Origin: Nitrospira sp.
GTDB lineage: Bacteria; Nitrospirota; Nitrospiria; Nitrospirales; Nitrospiraceae
Length of the DNA stretch: 64,000 nucleotides
Direction: 5' to 3'
Assembly (NCBI GenBank): GCA_018242765.1
Contig: JAFEBH010000004.1
Location: forward strand, 124,001-188,000
The position numbers and the translations under genes are program-made. Below, piece by piece: positions 60,586 through 64,000 of the stretch. A model generated the notes under the pieces. That model made no database searches. It had not been told where the DNA came from and saw nothing but the letters and a program-made list of their open reading frames with translations. Numbering within the stretch: the first letter of the stretch is position 1; each line of letters starts with the position of its first letter.

Positions 60586-60780
60586 CTATACCGATCCTTT
60601 CTGAAGAGCCATAAAAAAATCTTCCGCTTCGAGGTCAATCCCACACTGTTGACACTCGTACGGTCGATCTGGTTCTGGAACACTCAAGGGAGTCCGATCG
60701 ATGCGCCCTCGGCAGATGTGGTAAAACCGTCCACGCGCATGTTCGTCGTCCAGCGGATCACTTTCGTACACCAGCACCAT
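60586..60780 (-). CDS. Small zinc-finger-like protein (64 aa)
   Basis: From ATG 60780 (MVLVYESDPLDDEHARGRFY) through HICRGRIDRTPLSVPEPDRP to YECQQCGIDLEAEDFFMALQ. One C-x2-C pair plus the HxC region could bind a metal. The upstream Met at 60879 gives a longer frame with no better evidence. Conserved-looking but unrecognised. Confidence 0.5.
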   Translation of the reverse strand: MVLVYESDPLDDEHARGRFYHICRGRIDRTPLSVPEPDRPYECQQCGIDLEAEDFFMALQKGSV

Positions 60781-60956
60781 AAGATGCAACACTCCATGTG
60801 AATGAATGAGTGAGGGAAAGTATACCGGCCTTCTTTCTCGTGTCGCAACCACAGAGATGATGACCAGTTCACACTTCACTCACGCTCCGCCCCTGCAGAC
60901 AGCGAAAACATTGTACTCGACAGGCTCCAATCTTAGCCCTGCTCAGAGAAACCACA

Positions 60957-61079
60957 CAGGATGCTCAAAAATCCAGTCCAGCAAGGACGCAGCGAGCGAG
61001 GAGGTGAGGCGTACGCGATTGGTACGTCGAGGCCTTGAGCAACGTGAGAACGACGTTGGCAGGATTTTTCAGTATCCTG
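60957..61079. repeat. Dispersed ~123-bp imperfect palindrome, copy C
   Basis: Begins CAGGATGCTCAAAAATCCAG and ends with the mirror TTTTTCAGTATCCTG; the core GAGGCGTACGCGATTGGTAC matches copy A. It directly abuts the stop codon of the ABC exporter at 61080, so transcripts of that gene would fold through it. Confidence 0.8.
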
Positions 61080-62804
61080 TCACACCTGGAACTGGGCTTC
61101 GTAGAGACCCGCATACACCCCGCCTCGGCTCAGTAGCTCCTCATGCCGACCATCTTCCACTAACTGTCCGTTTTCGAGCACGAGAATCCTGTCCACATCA
61201 TGCAACGTCGATAAGCGATGGGCAATAATGAAGGTAGTGCGTCCAGCAGTGAGTTCGTTCAACGCTTCCCTAATTTTGACCTCGGTCTCCGTATCAATGT
61301 TGGATGTCGCCTCATCAAAAATGACGATCGGTGGGTCTTTCAGTAATACCCGGGCGATCGAGACCCGCTGCTTTTGCCCAACGGAGAGTTTGACACCCCG
61401 TTCACCGATCCACGTCTCATAGCCTTCAGGCAACGCAGCAATGAACTCATGCGCTCGAGCAACTCGCGCCGCCACTTCGAGTCGATCTTGCTCTGCGTTC
61501 AAATCACCATACAGGAGGTTATCTTTGACTGTCCCATTAAACAGAAAGGGTTCCTGCTGAACAAACCCGATTTGCTGTCGCAGATACGCAATCGGTAGAT
61601 CACGGAGATCCTTCCCGTCAATCAGAATCGCCCCCTCTGTGACGTCGTAAAATCGCATCAGCAGTTTCAAGAGCGTGCTCTTCCCAGCTCCACTCATCCC
61701 AACCAACGCCACACGCTCTCCCGCCGAAACCTTTGCGGAAAATCCTTTCAGAACCGGCACATCAGATCGATAGTGGAACTGCACCTGCTCGAATTGCACT
61801 TCGCCCTGTGCACGATGACAGGGAGCGAGCAGGCCTGGACGATCAGCCACGTCGGGTATCGTATCCAACACATCAAAGACCCGTTCACTTGCCGCCAGCG
61901 CATGCTGCAACATGTGGTTGACTGAGTGAATCTGGTTGATGGGCACATAGAACATCGCTAAATACGAAAGAAACAGCACCAACTCGCCAAGCGTCAGTCG
62001 CCCGTCCATTACCTCACCGGCTCCGTACCAGAGAATCAAAACCGTCCCGAAGGCCCCGACGAGAATCATTCCCGGCGAATACATCGACCACAGCACCATA
62101 GCCTTCAGGTTTTTCTGACTATAGGCCTGGCTCAACCGATCGAACCGTGCCTGTTCATGACCCTGACGGCTAAATCCCATCGTTTCCCTGATGCCGGACA
62201 GGGCATCTTGCAGATAGCCGTTCAGCTCTGCAGCACTCTGACGGGTCTCTCGATAGTAGCCGTGTACTTTAGATGTGAACCAACTGGCCGACAGGGCGAG
62301 CAGCGGGATCGGCAGCAGCGCAAGCGCTGCCAACTTCCAATTCAGCATGAAGAGAAGTCCTGTGATGCCGACAAGAGTCAACGACGCCGTCATCATTCCC
62401 TCAAGGCCATCAATAAAGATCCGTTCGACATGTTCGGTGTCGTTGGTCACTCGGGACATGATTTCGCCTGTCGAGCGATTCTCAAAATAGGTGATCGACA
62501 GGCGTTGCAGGGCGGCAAAGATGTGCCGGCGAAGATCATGCACGACCGTCTGCTCGAGTTGGTTATTGAGTCGGATCCGCAACGAAGCAAACAGGTTCTT
62601 GAGCAGATAGGCCCCGACCAGAAGCCCAATCGCCCCTGGGAGCAACGAGGCCTGCTTCGCTTGGATCACGTCATCAATAATGACCTTGATGACCCAAGGC
62701 GGCACCAGCTCCATCGCCGTCGCACAGGCGGCGCAGAGCAAGGTCAGAACGGCAAGAGTACGATGGGGTCGCAGGTACTGCAGGACACGAAGAAGAGCTT
62801 TCAC
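61080..62804 (-). CDS. ABC exporter, MsbA/lipid-type half-transporter
   Basis: 574 residues. The six-helix membrane domain occupies about 1-320 with the coupling region RLSITYFENRSTGEIMSRVT. The ATPase domain (about 335-574) has Walker A GMSGAGKSTLL, signature LSVGQKQR, Walker B IVIFDEATS and the H loop IIAHRLST. The family moves lipids, drugs or peptides outward as a homodimer. The substrate is unknown. The signature LSVGQ differs at one residue from the usual LSGGQ, as in many exporters. The gene is 22 bases after peptide deformylase on the same strand. Confidence 0.9.
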   Translation of the reverse strand: MKALLRVLQYLRPHRTLAVLTLLCAACATAMELVPPWVIKVIIDDVIQAKQASLLPGAIGLLVGAYLLKNLFASLRIRLNNQLEQTVVHDLRRHIFAALQRLSITYFENRSTGEIMSRVTNDTEHVERIFIDGLEGMMTASLTLVGITGLLFMLNWKLAALALLPIPLLALSASWFTSKVHGYYRETRQSAAELNGYLQDALSGIRETMGFSRQGHEQARFDRLSQAYSQKNLKAMVLWSMYSPGMILVGAFGTVLILWYGAGEVMDGRLTLGELVLFLSYLAMFYVPINQIHSVNHMLQHALAASERVFDVLDTIPDVADRPGLLAPCHRAQGEVQFEQVQFHYRSDVPVLKGFSAKVSAGERVALVGMSGAGKSTLLKLLMRFYDVTEGAILIDGKDLRDLPIAYLRQQIGFVQQEPFLFNGTVKDNLLYGDLNAEQDRLEVAARVARAHEFIAALPEGYETWIGERGVKLSVGQKQRVSIARVLLKDPPIVIFDEATSNIDTETEVKIREALNELTAGRTTFIIAHRLSTLHDVDRILVLENGQLVEDGRHEELLSRGGVYAGLYEAQFQV

Positions 62805-62826
62805 AAGCGGTTCGACAAGGCAAGCA

Positions 62827-63351
62827 TTAGATTACGTTACTGGGTTCTTTCTGCCAATATTGTGAAAATTCGTCGAGCTGCGTGAGGGTGGACATGTCCC
62901 TCATGCGATCGAGAAAGACTTTGCCGATCAGGTGATCTAACTCGTGTTGGATACAAACTGCGTACAAGCCCGTGGCTTCAAAATCCAAGGGCTTACCCTT
63001 CCGGTCCAACCCTTTGACTCGCACCAGTGATGGTCTGGTGACTTTCCCTCTCAAGCCATCGACACTCAGGCACCCTTCCCAACTCTCCACCTGCTCCGGC
63101 CCATAGTAGACGATTGAAGGGTTGATGAGGACGGTTTCAGGAAATCCCCCTTCCCCCTTGCAACCCATGACAACCAATTGAACCGACCGCGAGACTTGAG
63201 GTGCCGCCAACCCGATACCCGGTTCGTCATACATGACTTCAAACATATCATCGATCAGCCGCTGGATCTCCGACGACTTAATCTCTCGTGGATCGATCGG
63301 CACGGCAATCTTCCGGAGAATAGGATTCCCCAGCTTGGCGATCTTCAGCAT
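62827..63351 (-). CDS. def: Peptide deformylase
   Basis: About 174 residues from ATG 63351 (MLKIAKLGNPILRKIAVPID), behind ACAGGAA; the longer start at 63372 is less likely. All three metal motifs are present: GIGLAAPQV, EGCLSVDG and QHELDHLIG. It removes the N-formyl group from nascent proteins, with Fe2+ or another divalent metal. Gene order with the ABC exporter suggests cotranscription. Confidence 0.95.
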   Translation of the reverse strand: MLKIAKLGNPILRKIAVPIDPREIKSSEIQRLIDDMFEVMYDEPGIGLAAPQVSRSVQLVVMGCKGEGGFPETVLINPSIVYYGPEQVESWEGCLSVDGLRGKVTRPSLVRVKGLDRKGKPLDFEATGLYAVCIQHELDHLIGKVFLDRMRDMSTLTQLDEFSQYWQKEPSNVI

Positions 63352-63431
63352 GGTTCCTGTCTTCAATTTCACAACCTTTGTATTATTCGTAACATAGGCG
63401 TCTTCAAGCCCGCAACCTCTTCAACGTCCCC

Positions 63432-64000
63432 TCACAGACTCCGCTTGGGTCGTCGAGGTTCCGGAATCTCAAAGGTCTCCTTGTTGCTGTCCCACCACTC
63501 GACCCATTCGCTCGCCCAGGCTGCACGATCCTGTTTGGTCGAGGTGTCCCAATCATGGAATTCCGTTTCATGGCGAGTCAAAATCCAGAGCGATTGCAGG
63601 GCGGACAGCGCCACGAACCGTTCGTCATCGCTGACCATGGGAATCAGGAGGGGGATGACGGCCTTCTGACGGATGTACCGCGCCTCGAACGCGGCAGCCT
63701 TTCGCACTGACGGATTGGGATCTTTGGCCATCACGTCGAGGGCCTCGGAAGCTTTCGCCGCATCCAGCCGAACGGCCACCCGTAACGCATGTTCCCGCAC
63801 ACGCGACAGTTCGCTCGGCTCCTTCGCCGTCGTGACGAGGGCCGGCACCCCTGCCACCCCCTTCATCATCAACAGGGTTTCTATCGCATTGTACCGGATT
63901 CTTGGGCTGGACATGGTCAAGGCCTTGACCAACACCGGAACCGACGATTCACCCAAATGCACGAATTCCCCCATGGCCCAAAACTCTTGTTTCCCTTCCA
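63432..64000 (-). CDS. HEAT-repeat protein, 5' end beyond the window
   Basis: The reading frame stays open to base 64000 (EFWAMGEFVHLGES...), so the start is outside. Repeated helix pairs, SSVPVLVKALTMSSPRIRYN, AIETLLMMKGVAGVPALVTT, DAAKASEALDVMAKDPNPSV, RKAAAFEARYIRQKAVIPLL and PMVSDDERFVALSALQSLWI, are HEAT-like. A Trp-rich tail (DRAAWASEWVEWWDSNKETF) ends it. Such proteins are scaffolds or regulators. The partner is not visible. Confidence 0.75.
   Translation of the reverse strand, partial: EGKQEFWAMGEFVHLGESSVPVLVKALTMSSPRIRYNAIETLLMMKGVAGVPALVTTAKEPSELSRVREHALRVAVRLDAAKASEALDVMAKDPNPSVRKAAAFEARYIRQKAVIPLLIPMVSDDERFVALSALQSLWILTRHETEFHDWDTSTKQDRAAWASEWVEWWDSNKETFEIPEPRRPKRSL

Noticed and set aside
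1..64000. CRISPR array
   Set aside because: No regularly spaced short direct repeats and no cas genes were seen.

Overview
The window looks like chromosomal DNA from a Nitrospira-like bacterium (phylum Nitrospirota). This is an inference from gene content and neighbourhoods: a hydrogenase-4-like complex without NiFe ligands, a homodimeric-type pyruvate dehydrogenase operon with its own lipoate ligase, a CysO/MoeB/JAMM sulfur-transfer cluster and recurring intergenic palindromes. No search could be run to confirm it.

Region 1 (about 1-20,020) is an accessory island ending at a tRNA-Ser(UGA) gene. From the left it holds an orphan hypothetical gene; a five-gene minus-strand defence operon (type III-like restriction subunit, beta-class adenine methyltransferase, two unrecognised proteins, and a UvrD-type helicase with an N-terminal RelE/ParE-like domain); and an IS5-type insertion sequence (1420-2345) that splits the helicase between motifs III and V. 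Next come a mobilisation module (relaxase, MobC-like protein and an oriT candidate with a TATCCTG core), a lipoprotein, small conserved genes, a decayed VapBC pair and an intact HigBA-type pair. A non-coding hairpin cluster (17233-17435), an excisionase-like gene and a tyrosine integrase follow. The integrase reading frame runs through the entire tRNA-Ser gene. A second, degraded integrase faces the tRNA from the other side, so this tRNA has been used as an integration site more than once. Together this suggests an integrative and mobilisable element carrying defence cargo; its left boundary is outside the window or not visible.

Region 2 (20,190-38,820) is core-like and almost entirely on the minus strand. 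It encodes six subunits related to group 4 hydrogenase/complex I (B, C, E, F, G, I types), whose large subunit has lost both NiFe cysteine motifs, and several small proteins. A sigma54-type response regulator and its histidine kinase follow, then a pyruvate dehydrogenase operon (E1, E2, E3, lipoate ligase).

Region 3 (38,820-54,064) has a run of very small plus-strand genes, tRNA-Ser(GCU), two peptidyl-prolyl isomerases, an MFS transporter and TsaC. A minus-strand block follows: MBL-fold protein, TPR protein, a possible HEPN protein, a DsbA-like lipoprotein, a frameshifted RelE toxin with its antitoxin, a TPM protein, a nucleotidyltransferase-like protein with altered catalytic residues, a flavin monooxygenase and a PLD-type protein.

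Region 4 (54,200-59,819) is a coherent sulfur-transfer cluster: ThiS-like protein, cysteine synthase, E1-like MoeB/ThiF, threonine synthase, CysO-like protein, NIL-domain protein, a second MoeB and a JAMM protease. It would activate ubiquitin-like carriers as thiocarboxylates and use them for cysteine, and perhaps homocysteine, synthesis. The window ends with small zinc-binding proteins, an MsbA-like ABC exporter, peptide deformylase and a partial HEAT-repeat gene. A roughly 125-bp imperfect palindrome recurs at 29074, 55482 and 60957, with a degraded copy near 59076.
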